A stretch of DNA of 64,000 nucleotides from Sycobia sp. Sy_11 (Eukaryota; Arthropoda; Insecta; Hymenoptera; Epichrysomallidae). Under the pieces are notes generated by a model. That model searched no databases. It was not told where the DNA came from and worked only from the letters and a program-made list of their open reading frames with translations. How positions within the stretch are numbered: the first letter of the stretch is position 1; each line of letters begins with the position of its first letter. Positions 12,697-22,260 of this stretch are shown here, piece after piece. The stretch spans positions 2,246,001 to 2,310,000 of the forward strand of contig JACCIC010000063.1 in the NCBI GenBank assembly GCA_018907035.1, read 5' to 3'. A program made the translations under genes and the position numbers.

Positions 12697-13982
12697 TTAG
12701 GAGTGTGAATAAGTCTTTCCCGGTTTTTGTAAGAGATGGCGCCACCAATACTGTGCGAGTATTCAATGGTTACATATGTCATAATCAAAGCTTATTCATA
12801 TGTCAACAATTCCATACTAACACATTAGTTAAAATTTTTTCGCATCATAAATTTTTGATATCGTGAAAATGTCGAAATTTGAGCCGAGTCGACGTCATTT
12901 GCGGGAAGTTTCACTTTATTGGTTCAATTTGAAGAAATCTGCTGCCGAGACGCATCGATTGCTTCAGGAGGCTTATGGAGAAGGTTGTGTCGATGATTCA
13001 AGTGTTCGCGGATGGTTTCGACGCTTCAAAAGCGGTGATTTCGACGTGGAAGACAAGGAGCGTTCCGGGCGGCCGCAAATCTTTGAAGATCGAGAATTGG
13101 CGACTTTGCTTGATGAAGATTCTTGTCAAACGCAAGAAGAGCTTGCTGAAGCATTGGGAGTTGACCGAACAACCATTTCCAAGCGTTTGAAAGCAATGGG
13201 AATGATCCAAAAGCAAGGAATTTGTGTGCCGTACGAACTGAAGCTGAGAGACGTCGAACGGCGTTTTTTCACTTGCGAACAGCTGCTTCAGCGACATAAA
13301 AGAAAGGGTTTTCTGCATCGTATCGTGACTGGCGATGAAAAGTGGATACGTTACGATAATCCGAAGCGAAGAAAATCATGGGGACTTCCCGGCCATGCAT
13401 CATCATCGACGGCCAAGCCAAATATTCATGGCGCCAAGCTCATGCTCTGTATATGGTGGGACCAGCTAGGTGTGGTTTACTATGAGCTTCTGAAACCGAA
13501 TGAAAGGATCAGAGGCGAGGTCTATCGACGACAATTGATGTGTTTGAACCGCGCACTGCGAGAAAAACGGCCACAATACTCCGACAGGCACGACAAAGTT
13601 ATTTTGCAACATGACAATGCTCGCCCACATGTTGCACCGCCGGTGAAAACATACTTAGAAACGCTCAAATGGGAAGTCCTACCCCACCCGCCGTATAGTC
13701 CAGACGTTGCTCCGTCTGATTACCATCTCTTCAGATCGATGACGCATGGCCTGGCTGACCAGCACTTCCATTCCTACGAGGAAGCCAAAAAATGGGTGGA
13801 TGACTGGATAGAGGCCAAACCGGTCGAATTTTTTCGCAACGGGATTCGTATGTTGCCAGAAAGATGGGAAAAAGTTGTAGCTAGCGATGGCCAATACTTT
13901 CAATAATTCATTTGTAACCATTTTTTCACAATAAAGGCTCAAAATTTGAAAAAAAACGGGAAAGACTTATTCACATACCTGA
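12697..13982 (+). mobile_element. complete mariner element with intact transposase
   Basis: The ends are TTAGGAGTGTGAATAAGTC (left) and, read inward from the right, TCAGGTATGTGAATAAGTC. They are flanked by TA at 12,695-12,696 and 13,983-13,984. The insertion is confirmed by comparison with an empty homologous site near 30,820: there the host repeat reads through 'tatattaataataaattat' with a single TA where this copy has the element between duplicated TAs. Size, ends and target duplication are all typical of a full-length mariner. A defective sister lies at 56,551-57,829 on the other strand. Confidence 0.93.
12869..13906 (+). CDS. mariner transposase, intact 345-aa ORF
   Basis: This is a DDD transposase that would bind the element's inverted repeats and perform cut-and-paste transposition in the nucleus. 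I start at ATG 12,869; a GTG two codons upstream also lies in frame, but 345 aa is the family's usual length. Domains: paired-type HTH DNA-binding region (residues about 1-110, including RSGRPQIFEDREL and an LGVDRTTISKRLKAMG recognition-helix-like segment), a linker with CVPYEL where the family has WVPHEL (about 119-124), and the catalytic core with Asp156 (TGDEKW), Asp249 (QHDNARPH) and Asp284 (APSDYHLF). The spacing of the last two is exactly 34 residues, D,D34D. YSPDVAP replaces the usual YSPDLAP. There are no stops or shifts. The Trp-to-Cys change in the linker is the only visible departure at a key motif; the sister copy keeps NWVPYEL. Coding capacity is intact; activity is unproved. Confidence 0.95.
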   Translation: MSKFEPSRRHLREVSLYWFNLKKSAAETHRLLQEAYGEGCVDDSSVRGWFRRFKSGDFDVEDKERSGRPQIFEDRELATLLDEDSCQTQEELAEALGVDRTTISKRLKAMGMIQKQGICVPYELKLRDVERRFFTCEQLLQRHKRKGFLHRIVTGDEKWIRYDNPKRRKSWGLPGHASSSTAKPNIHGAKLMLCIWWDQLGVVYYELLKPNERIRGEVYRRQLMCLNRALREKRPQYSDRHDKVILQHDNARPHVAPPVKTYLETLKWEVLPHPPYSPDVAPSDYHLFRSMTHGLADQHFHSYEEAKKWVDDWIEAKPVEFFRNGIRMLPERWEKVVASDGQYFQ

Positions 13983-14504
13983 TAATAATAAATTATATGA
14001 ATAGATAATTAATGATCCAGGAAAGGATGGGTTAATTATCAGGTACAGTGAGGAGGGAATATTATGATATTTTCTATTACTAATAAAAAGAAAAAGAAAA
14101 TTTATTTAGTTCAATAGAAAAAGAAATCTTAAGATTTATTAAATTATATGAAATTATAATAAATAATATACTCCCTCTACCTAATATGCACCGGCGCTAT
14201 GTTAACGCACGATTTTGTTCACACGGGGTGTGAGAGAGAAAAATTTATAAGATAACAGAGAGATAAAGCAACAAGAGCGCCACCTTACGAGGAACAAGAA
14301 GAACTGCGAAACACAAGAAGAACTACTGAAAACTGCGTGCGCGTTTGTTGCTCTTATGATTACTATTCTATGCTATTATCTCTCTATCTCTCTCGCACTT
14401 TATTTCGCTAAACTAATTTTTTACGATAATTATATATTTATACTAATTACGTTATATTGAATAAAATCAAATAGAAAAGAACTATTAGTCCACGAAACTT
14501 AATT

Positions 14505-14570
<66 letters not shown>

Positions 14571-15317
14571 ATAAGATTCACCAACCTTATGAAGCAACGC
14601 TGAAAATTTCCCACCCAACGTTGTTCAAGAGAATTTAATCTTTCAACTCAGTTCAAGATGTTTTCTTTGCAAAATGTAAGTTTGAATTGAAAATTTTAAG
14701 TTTTGAAATAATTCTGCTTTTAAGGCTGCTTTAAAATAAATTTATATTTAAAATTATGTTAAAACTACATAATGTCAAAAATTATAATTGATTATATTTA
14801 ACCATTAATATCATAACTATAACTATAATATAATAAATATAATATCATAAAAATATATATTTAAAATATACTTAGCATTTAACTATATCTAACTTCTAAT
14901 TGAATAAGAAAAACTATATGCTTTATAATAAGAAATTTTCTCATAATAATATATATTACCTTAATTAACGTAACTGAACTAAATTAAACGTAACTGAATA
15001 TACGTAAAAAATAAAGTTAAAGAAATAAATATTTGAAAAACTATATATATATACACTCAAATTTAACAAATATATTCAATTTTTGGAAACGCTATTCAAT
15101 ATGAACAATTAAATAGCTTTATCAAATGGTGAACTATGTTTATTTGATTATACCCAACGAGTTATAAACTAATAAACATTTCTTCGATTCTATTAAACGA
15201 AGCACAAAGATTTAAATATTAAATTTAAATGAATATATCTTTTAATAAAATTATTTATATGTTATAAGTAAATAAATTTTCCAAAAATAGAAAATATTTT
15301 TTTGATTTATATATACA
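13983..15317. repeat. long AT-rich dispersed repeat, copy 1 right part
   Basis: Continuation of the repeat interrupted by the mariner. The stretch beginning 'gatccaggaaaggatgggtt' (about 14,010) recurs at 30,855 and inverted near 20,480. The stretch around 14,690-14,960 recurs at about 31,560-31,680, 33,590-33,720 and 34,760-34,870. An (AT)n run lies at 14,507-14,567. A GC-richer patch at 14,180-14,400 has no counterpart I could see. No gene. Confidence 0.55.
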
Positions 15318-15584
15318 CTAGCATCCCCCGTCTCGGCTTCGCCCGAGATAATAATTTAACCGATTTCCTAAACAATTCAATAATATCTAAGTAAAAAGTA
15401 CTTTTATATATACAAATCTATATTTCTATAAATAATTGACCGTAATTTACCTGCCGTCGCTTCTGTATAAAAAACTGTTCAATGTAGCGCCCACTTCAAA
15501 AAGTTAATATTTTGCCGACTATTTTATACAATCGCACACACACATGCATATTACATACGACTTTTATGGGAAAAATTGTACATT

Positions 15585-16256
15585 CGAGTTCAAGCGGTAG
15601 AACAAGATGTCCAAGTCTCTCGAGACGAGGTTTTCGGAAAGTATAATGTTCGGACTATAGGAAATTTCTCGGGACGCTTTCTATGTAGAGTTTTGTGTTT
15701 GGGAGGTAGAATATAATATCCAGGTATCCCGGGACTACTCTTACCGGGAGTGTGCGTGTTCGAATGATATAATACGAATCTCTTCATAGAAGTCGTACTG
15801 GCATACCTGGAGTTTGTTTCCCACGCGCAATACACGAAATTCCCCGTGGAAGTCGTTCCAAATCACCTGGAAATTGCATTCTATGATCCGAACATAAAAC
15901 TCCCTCTAGAAGTAGTCCCAACATACCTAAACATCGTTTCCTACCAACTAAACACGATAGTCCCGGTAGGAGTCGGCCGGAGAAGGCTAGCATGGCTTCC
16001 TAACTACTAAACACAATACTCCTCGTAAAAGTCATTGGGAAAGTCCTAGATATCGTATTTTACCGTTCCAACACGAATCTTTTCTCATACTTTCCAACAC
16101 GAAGTTGATTTTCTCATACCTGGATCACGTTTTCCATCAACTAAATACCATATTCCCGATAGAAATCGCCCAGAGACAGCTGGACATAGCATTCTATCAT
16201 CCGAACACACAACTGCGTATAGAAATCGTCTTGAGGCAACGGAATATCGTAATCAA
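15585..16256. repeat. 60-bp tandem repeat array, about 11 units, 20-codon period
   Basis: Successive units such as those starting gaagtcgttc, gaagtagtcc and ggagtcggcc (from about 15,850) are each exactly 60 bp. Because 60 is divisible by three, the reading frame is kept and the plus strand reads as 20-aa repeats with a pattern like EVVPxYLxIVxYxxNT. The repeats reverse orientation near 15,740-15,780: the first 150 bp carry the pattern on the minus strand. Stops and shifts occur in several units. An inverted copy of the whole array, including the orientation switch, lies at 55,208-55,860. Confidence 0.8.
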
Positions 16257-16340
16257 CCGCCCGTACATGCCAATACAACATTACTCAGTAAAAACCATAT
16301 TTAAACTATGTATATATAACATGTACAATATAATATACAT

Positions 16341-16343
<3 letters not shown>

Positions 16344-16436
<93 letters not shown>

Positions 16437-16445
16437 ATATATATA
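16344..16445. repeat. (AT)n microsatellite
   Basis: AT dinucleotide tract with two small interruptions. The tyrosine/isoleucine-rich ORF tail across it is an artefact. Confidence 0.95.
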
Positions 16446-16587
16446 CTTTTTATGTTTCCGTTTTTTCAATTATATACCGTGAATATTTTCGTAGTGATGT
16501 TAACTAAAATTCAAGCAAAATGTTGGTATGCGCATAGCATATTTTTTAAATAGGCGATGGATATTGCCTTTTTATGCAGAAGTGACG

Positions 16588-16593
<6 letters not shown>

Positions 16594-16641
<48 letters not shown>
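16594..16641. repeat. (AT)n microsatellite
   Basis: Uninterrupted AT run, 48 bp, just after the 16,344 tract. Confidence 0.95.
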
Positions 16642-16644
<3 letters not shown>

Positions 16645-17263
16645 CTGAGGTTGTTGGTAAAGAACCTTATTTTGTTACTATTTCTTTTGTTCGAACTAAA
16701 AAAAACATAGTCACTTGTCACAATTCTGAAGTTAATAGAATGTATAAAAGTAAAAATAGAATTTGTCGTCACAAACTATATTCAGTATGATTTGGCATAC
16801 AGAACCATTTTATAAGAGAAGGAGAGAGAGAGACAGAGAGATTTTCGCACGTAAGATAAAATAAAATTGACAAAAATTAAAAGATATCCATAAGATGTGA
16901 GATTAGTGTCAGATTAACCTGAAGAACAAAAATAGTAATACCGACTAACGTCATACCTTCTTTAGGATACGAATCCCAAAGTTGGATATGAACATTCACT
17001 TGAGCTGGCCGTATTAGTACTTTAAGCTGACTACATTGAGTTGATGTTCGTGATTCAATACGCCACCTAGTTGCCGCTGGTGAAACTGACCACTAATACT
17101 TTTCACTTAATTTATTGTTAAAAGTAAAATGATTTTCAAGAAAAACATAGCCTATGTTCTTCCCACGATAATATAGAATCTATATGTCAACTTTCAGAAC
17201 AATCGGTTCAGTAGTTTTTTCGGTTACTGCGTAGAAACAAAAACACGCGTTGTCTTTATAAAT

Positions 17264-17365
17264 TAGTATGATGATATGATATGATATGATATGATATGAT
17301 ATGGTATGATATGATGTGATATGATATGTTATGATATGATATGTTATGATATGATATGATACGAT
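17264..17365. repeat. (ATGAT)n pentanucleotide microsatellite
   Basis: About 20 units of the pentamer with occasional substitutions (ggtat, gatgt, gttat). It directly follows a retroposon-like 3' end, so it may be that element's tail. Confidence 0.9.
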
Positions 17366-17631
17366 TTTTACTTTTTTCTATTTAATAATAATCAAATAAA
17401 TCTAATTCATCCATTGAGAAAACTATTTCATTCTTTCGAGTAAATGGTTAAAAAAAAATTGAATATATTTTTTGTACATATATACACTGAAAAAAATAAT
17501 TTCTAATGTCAAGTAAATATTACTTGATTTAAGAAATTTATGCGATTTTTCTGTACCAAGAAAATATTTTCATTAAGCAAGTCATGACATAAACTTGAAC
17601 CAAGTAAGTAGTTACTAAAATAAAGCTTATA

Positions 17632-18811
17632 TTAGGTTAACAAATATCTCCCTTTCGCCTTTTTGTCTTATGAATTTCGCGACTATGTACAAGGCGCTAC
17701 AGAGCTTGTATCTGGCAATACTATACATCATTTAAAAGGTCTTGACATAATGTACAAAACGACGCTATACATGATTATTTTGAATATTGCGTTCAAAACT
17801 TATAGACGTGTAAACATGGAGTTCACTAACGCTAAAATTCGCGCTATTTTAAAGTTATCCTTCGTCAAAGGCAAATCCGCTAGAGAAACGTTCCGTGAGA
17901 TTAATAGTGTTTTGAATGTGTTTGAGACGACGAATACAGATCAGATCATGGAATTTATCGAGTTAGACCGGCATGTGGCATCTCGTGAAGCCCAGGAGAT
18001 GAGAGTTAGTCACCAACCATATTAAAACATCTGCAGAAGGCTGGATACAAAAAAGCTTGATGTTTTGGTGTACCATAATTTGACGCAAAAAAACCTTCTG
18101 GACCGAATCAACGCCTGCGATGTGCTACTGAAACGGAACGAACTCGAACCATTTTTGAAGCGGATGGTGACTGGTAACTAAAAATGGATCACATTCGACA
18201 ATATCAAGTGAAAACGGTCGTGGTCCAAGACCGGTGGACCGTTCCCAACAGTGGCCAAGCCGGGATTGACGGCCAGGATGGTTTTGCTGCGTGTTTGGTG
18301 GGATAGGAAGAGAATCATCCACTATGAGCTGCTCCCATATGGCCAGACGCTTGATTCTACCATCTACTGTGAACAACTGGACCGCTTGAAGCAGGCTATC
18401 GACCAGAAGCGTCCACAATGGGTCAACAGGAAGGGAGTAGTGTTCCACCAGGACAACGCCAGACCACACACTTCGTTGATGACTCGTCAGAAGCTACGGG
18501 AGTTCGGATAGGAGGCTTTATCGCATCCACCATATAGCTTTAAGTGATGACCACCTGTTCCTGTCCATATCGAATGCCCTTGGTGCTGTAAAGTTGGACT
18601 CAAAAGAGGCATGTGAAAAGTGGCTGTCCGAGTTCTTCGCAAATAAGGAGAGGGGTTTCTACGAGAGGGGTATTATCAAATTGCCGTCTAGATGGAAACA
18701 GATTATCGAACAAAACGGCACATATTTGATTTAAATCCGACTAGTGTAAGACTTTTTAAAAAGCATTGAATAAAGAGCAAAAAGGCGGAAGGGAGATATT
18801 TGACAACCTAA
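17632..18811 (+). mobile_element. defective mariner element (type C), left-arm copy
   Basis: The ends are TTAGGTTAACAAATATCTCC at 17,632 and, inverted from the right, TTAGGTTGTCAAATATCTCC ending at 18,811, with TA at 17,630-17,631 and 18,812-18,813. At 1,180 bp it is shorter than a full mariner. It is nested inside a palindrome-rich AT sequence (about 17,485-19,560). Relatives lie at 32,571-33,315 (minus strand, in the other arm of the inverted repeat) and at 63,261-63,960. Confidence 0.88.
17818..18734 (+). pseudogene. mariner transposase pseudogene (type C, left-arm copy)
   Basis: It begins at ATG 17,818 (MEFTNAKIRAILKLSFVKGK). An internal gap jumps from the HTH into a segment reading TNTDQIMEFIELDRHVASRE. 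It continues with LTQKNLLDRINACDVLLKRN and a catalytic motif reduced to TGN followed by a stop where TGDEKW is expected. The core then reads VAKPGLTARMVLLRVWWD, YELLPYGQTLDSTIYCEQLD, VVFHQDNARPHTS (second Asp kept) and HPPYSFK with the third motif lost. The tail reads SKEACEKWLSEFFANKERGF and ends at TAA after TYLI. Two nonsense codons (at the GDEKW motif and in KxKRSW) are also present in the copy in the opposite arm. Confidence 0.85.
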
Positions 18812-18886
18812 TATTTTCTCAACAGCAGAACAAAAATATTGGGAATTAAATGAATATTTTCTTATTTTGAGAAAATATATCCTTAA

Positions 18887-19026
18887 TCTTTAGACTGCCG
18901 GAATGGCTCATATATGAGCTACCTGTGACCCTGACAGCTACTCTAGAGATATGAGGTGTTTTTATGTATAAATTTTGCACATCAAAAATATCAATTTATA
19001 AGGCAAAAATACCAACAGTCTAAAGA
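18887..19026. mobile_element. piggyBac-type MITE, 140 bp, left-arm copy
   Basis: The ends are TCTTTAGACTGCC and, inverted, TCTTTAGACTGTTGG, preceded by TTAA (18,883-18,886) and followed by TGAA (19,027-19,030), a one-base decay of TTAA. The termini resemble the piggyBac-superfamily consensus that ends in CTGCC. It has no coding capacity. A perfect palindrome GCTCATATATGAGC lies near the left end. An inverted sister copy of identical length is at 32,356-32,495. Confidence 0.7.
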
Positions 19027-19570
19027 TGAAACCAATAGATTCAAATTTAATATCAGGAAAATAAATTCTTCGATTAATTATATATCTCCTAGATTATAGT
19101 CCAGCTTTTCTAGAAAGTGGGTGGCTGAAATTGTAAATTAAATAAATATTTTCTTAACTAAGAAAAATATTTTGTTGAACCAATAACGTTACTTGATTCA
19201 AGCCAACAAACTTAAGTGAATATATACTTGGATTAAGAATTTTAATACTTCACTCAAGAAATTTAATTTCAAATGAAGAATACGATTCGTATCTTTAAAA
19301 CAATAATACTTGAAATACGTTTTTATTTTCTCGAAAAATGAAAATTCAAATATGTTAAATTTTTAAAAGTAATGCATAGTTTCTGGATTCAATGATTTTC
19401 TTAACTTTGAAAATCAAAAGTTTAAACTAAGTGAATAATTTCTTTAATTCTTTTACAATTTATACGTTAGTTTACTTTTATTACATTTATTTCATTACTT
19501 TTAATTTTAAATTAACGTTATATTATTTGACTAAAGTCTCTTAATTAATGTATTTCTCTTAAAAAAACTT

Positions 19571-19650
19571 CGACTTCAACGGGATTCTTCTCGCAGACCG
19601 TTGGATTCGCAAGCTAACGCCTTAATTATTATACTATCGCAGTACGATAT
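19571..19650 (-). other. tRNA-like sequence, left-arm copy
   Basis: On the minus strand it reads 'taattaaggcgttagcttgcgaatccaacgg', resembling a tRNA D-arm and anticodon region, then a TCCCGTTG-like segment where the T-arm should be. The B box (GGTTCGA) is not intact. A tRNA-derived SINE head or a tRNA pseudogene is more likely than a working tRNA. The same sequence is on the plus strand at 31,692-31,771. Confidence 0.4.
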
Positions 19651-20194
19651 ATATTATATTATATTATACTTATAGTTAGAATATTAATGTTTAAATGTAA
19701 TCAATTATAATTTTTGATATTATATAGTTTTAACATAATTTTAAACATAAATTTATTTTAAAGCAACCTTAAAAACAGAATTATTTCAAAACTTACAATT
19801 TTTAAATATCTTGTAATAGTTTTTCTTTAAAAATCCAATAATTAGTTTCTATATACTTTTCGGTTAATCAAGAGCTAATCTTTAAAAAAATAATTTAAAA
19901 GTTATTTGATATTACTTTTTTAATTAGTTCTTCAGATGAATTCCTATATATTTTCCAAGTTTTATATAATTTGATTATTTTAGAAGCCTAGCGGACTGGA
20001 AAAAATATAGACAAAACACAAGGACGTACTGAAGCAAGTTGGTATGAATCTATAGTTTATCTTATTTTAAAAAGAATTAGGATAAATTCTATACAAACAG
20101 TAAAAAATATTTTGTATACTATGTAAAATGTTTAGGTTACCTTACCCTATACATATTAGTTACTAATACTAATGATGAAAAAAGGAGGGAAAAG

Positions 20195-20320
<126 letters not shown>

Positions 20321-21232
20321 AGAATAATTTATTAATATAATATAGCATAATATAGTTTTTTGAAAAAAAGTGCCAGATCGATTGAACTAAATAAATTTTC
20401 TTTTTCATTTTATTAGTAATAAAATATATCATAATATTCCCCCCTCACTGTATCTGATAATTAACCCATCCTTTTCTGGATCATTAATTATCTATTAATA
20501 TAATTTATTATTAATATAGATTAAAAATAAATAAATTCCAGGTAAGTCCGAGGAAAAATAATAGTAAAGAACCTACGGTCTACCGAGATTGTTTTTAAAA
20601 TAATTTAATCCGTTTGGGGTTCTTTACACCACTTTTAACGATTGCTTTTACTGGGCATTGATTAGATACGCAGCCCGTTACAACTAGTGAATTTTTTAAA
20701 TTAAGTTTATATGGTGATTTTGATGAATTAAATTTCAAATAATATATTTAACGTCTCACAACAGTGAGATTGTCTTAATATTTTTTCAAAGTTGAAATAT
20801 TTTTACTGGCTAAAATGTTGAAGTTATTTAATTTGAGTTTCATTTGGATAACTGACACGATTAATTTTGTCTTATTTATATCACTATTGATTTATTTTTC
20901 ATATTTGAAATAACTATAATCAGTTACGTAACTAATTAATAATCTTATATGTTCTAGTTAATCATATATATCAATTTTGCTGCTCAAACTAAAATGAATT
21001 TCTCTTCATTCATATGCAGAAGAAGAAGATGCTTCATATGAATTCAGATATATTCACTTTACTTTTATTATGCCCCATTGTGGATACCATAATACAAAAA
21101 GGTATAGTAAATAATAAATAATATAAATACAAATTTCGAAATAATTTACAATAAATTGTTATATATTACAATATTATTTTAATATAAATATATATTTGTT
21201 CGAAATTAGATTCGAAGTTGGAAATGTTCGCG

Positions 21233-21640
21233 AGGTGACTGACGGAGAATTAATTTTGAATGTGATTAACGATTTTATTCTTAAACGTATATGTACAAGT
21301 TTATTTACAAGAAGGTTACAGGCCGCACACAGAATCGCACGGAACGCAAACAGTTTCGAAATTTAACGCTTAGTGAATATATTCTCCGCGAAAAAATGCA
21401 CCGTACAGTTCGAAAGCCGATCAGCGAGAGCTCTGCTCGAATCGTCTAAAATCATCTAGACGCTTGCCGTCGAGGAGTAGAATGTTTTGAATAACTTAGA
21501 GCGTTTTTACCGCACTACGATATTCATGCAAGCGCACGATTATGTAGGATCAACATACTACCCTATCCCCTCCCGGCTCGCCGGTGACGCTTTAAACTGA
21601 TTCGGAAACGTTGGTTTGTAAACCTCATAATCACGCTGAA
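21233..21640. other. arm-specific GC-richer insertion, possibly a solo LTR
   Basis: The right arm has no counterpart for this stretch: the homology breaks right after 'ggaaatgttcgc' (about 21,232). It is GC-richer than its surroundings and contains 'caagtttatttacaagaagg' and 'aggttacaggccgc', which recall LTR regions on the minus strand. No paired LTR or target duplication was identified, so this is only a suggestion. Confidence 0.3.
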
Positions 21641-21779
21641 CAATATTATTTTAATATATGTATAAATTTTATATTAAATTACAAATAAAAACTGTTTTGT
21701 ATACAAAATAATTGCTTATTTGAGATATATTCACTTTACTTTTTATTATGCCCTATTGTGGATACCATAATAAAAAAGG

Positions 21780-22260
21780 TATAGTAAATAATAAATAATA
21801 TAAACTTTTAACAAAAGTAAAATAGTTAGGAGAGTTTAATATATTCTTAGTATACTAAGAATTTTAAATACATCTTCTCATGTATTTTATAAAACAGATC
21901 CAAATATATTAACAAAAAAATATTCTATATTTAAATTAAAAATCATTTCATTGATATAGTTAGATATCCTACTGCTTGTGATAAAACGAAACATAATAAT
22001 ATATGTTCTTAGCATATTAAGAAATTTAAAACATATCTTATGTGTATTTTATAAAAACTTTATATAAAATATGTTTCTAAATTCAATAATATATTAAGAC
22101 AAAACTGCATACATAATAACACATGTAATTATATTCCAAATCTGTTCATAGTAAAACAAAAAAAATTTTCATATAACAGAATAATATTTATACAAAATAT
22201 TTTTGAAAATCTGACTTTCACAAATTGAAAATAGTAATCTGTCATTAAAAGTAACTCAAG
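21780..22260. repeat. AT-rich dispersed repeat module
   Basis: The module beginning 'aaaagtaaaatagttagg' recurs in the same orientation at 27,060-27,560 and inverted at 29,620-30,060 and 11,160-11,700. A short companion phrase, 'attatgcc...ggataccataata...ggtatagtaaataa', occurs three times in tandem-like fashion (about 21,065, 21,740 and 22,830). No protein is recognisable. Confidence 0.6.

Larger units (their letters stand above)
15318..17262 (+). mobile_element. probable non-autonomous retroposon carrying a tandem-repeat array
   Basis: The left end carries 'catcccccgtctcggcttcg', a phrase typical of the 5' ends of short insect retroposons. The right end contains 'agcctatgttcttcccac', then 'aacaatcggttcagtagttt', and runs into a simple (ATGAT)n tail, as retroposon 3' ends often do. 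Between them lie the 60-bp array (15,585-16,256) and two (AT)n tracts. Whether all 1.95 kb is one element, or two halves split by the array, cannot be decided by eye. Confidence 0.4.

Noticed and set aside
12998..13318. 106-codon minus-strand ORF within the mariner (also seen at 57,106-57,528)
   Set aside because: Antisense shadow of the transposase gene; appearing in both copies only reflects their near-identity.
17264..17365. Possible CRISPR-like or satellite array
   Set aside because: It is a simple imperfect pentanucleotide run without spacers.
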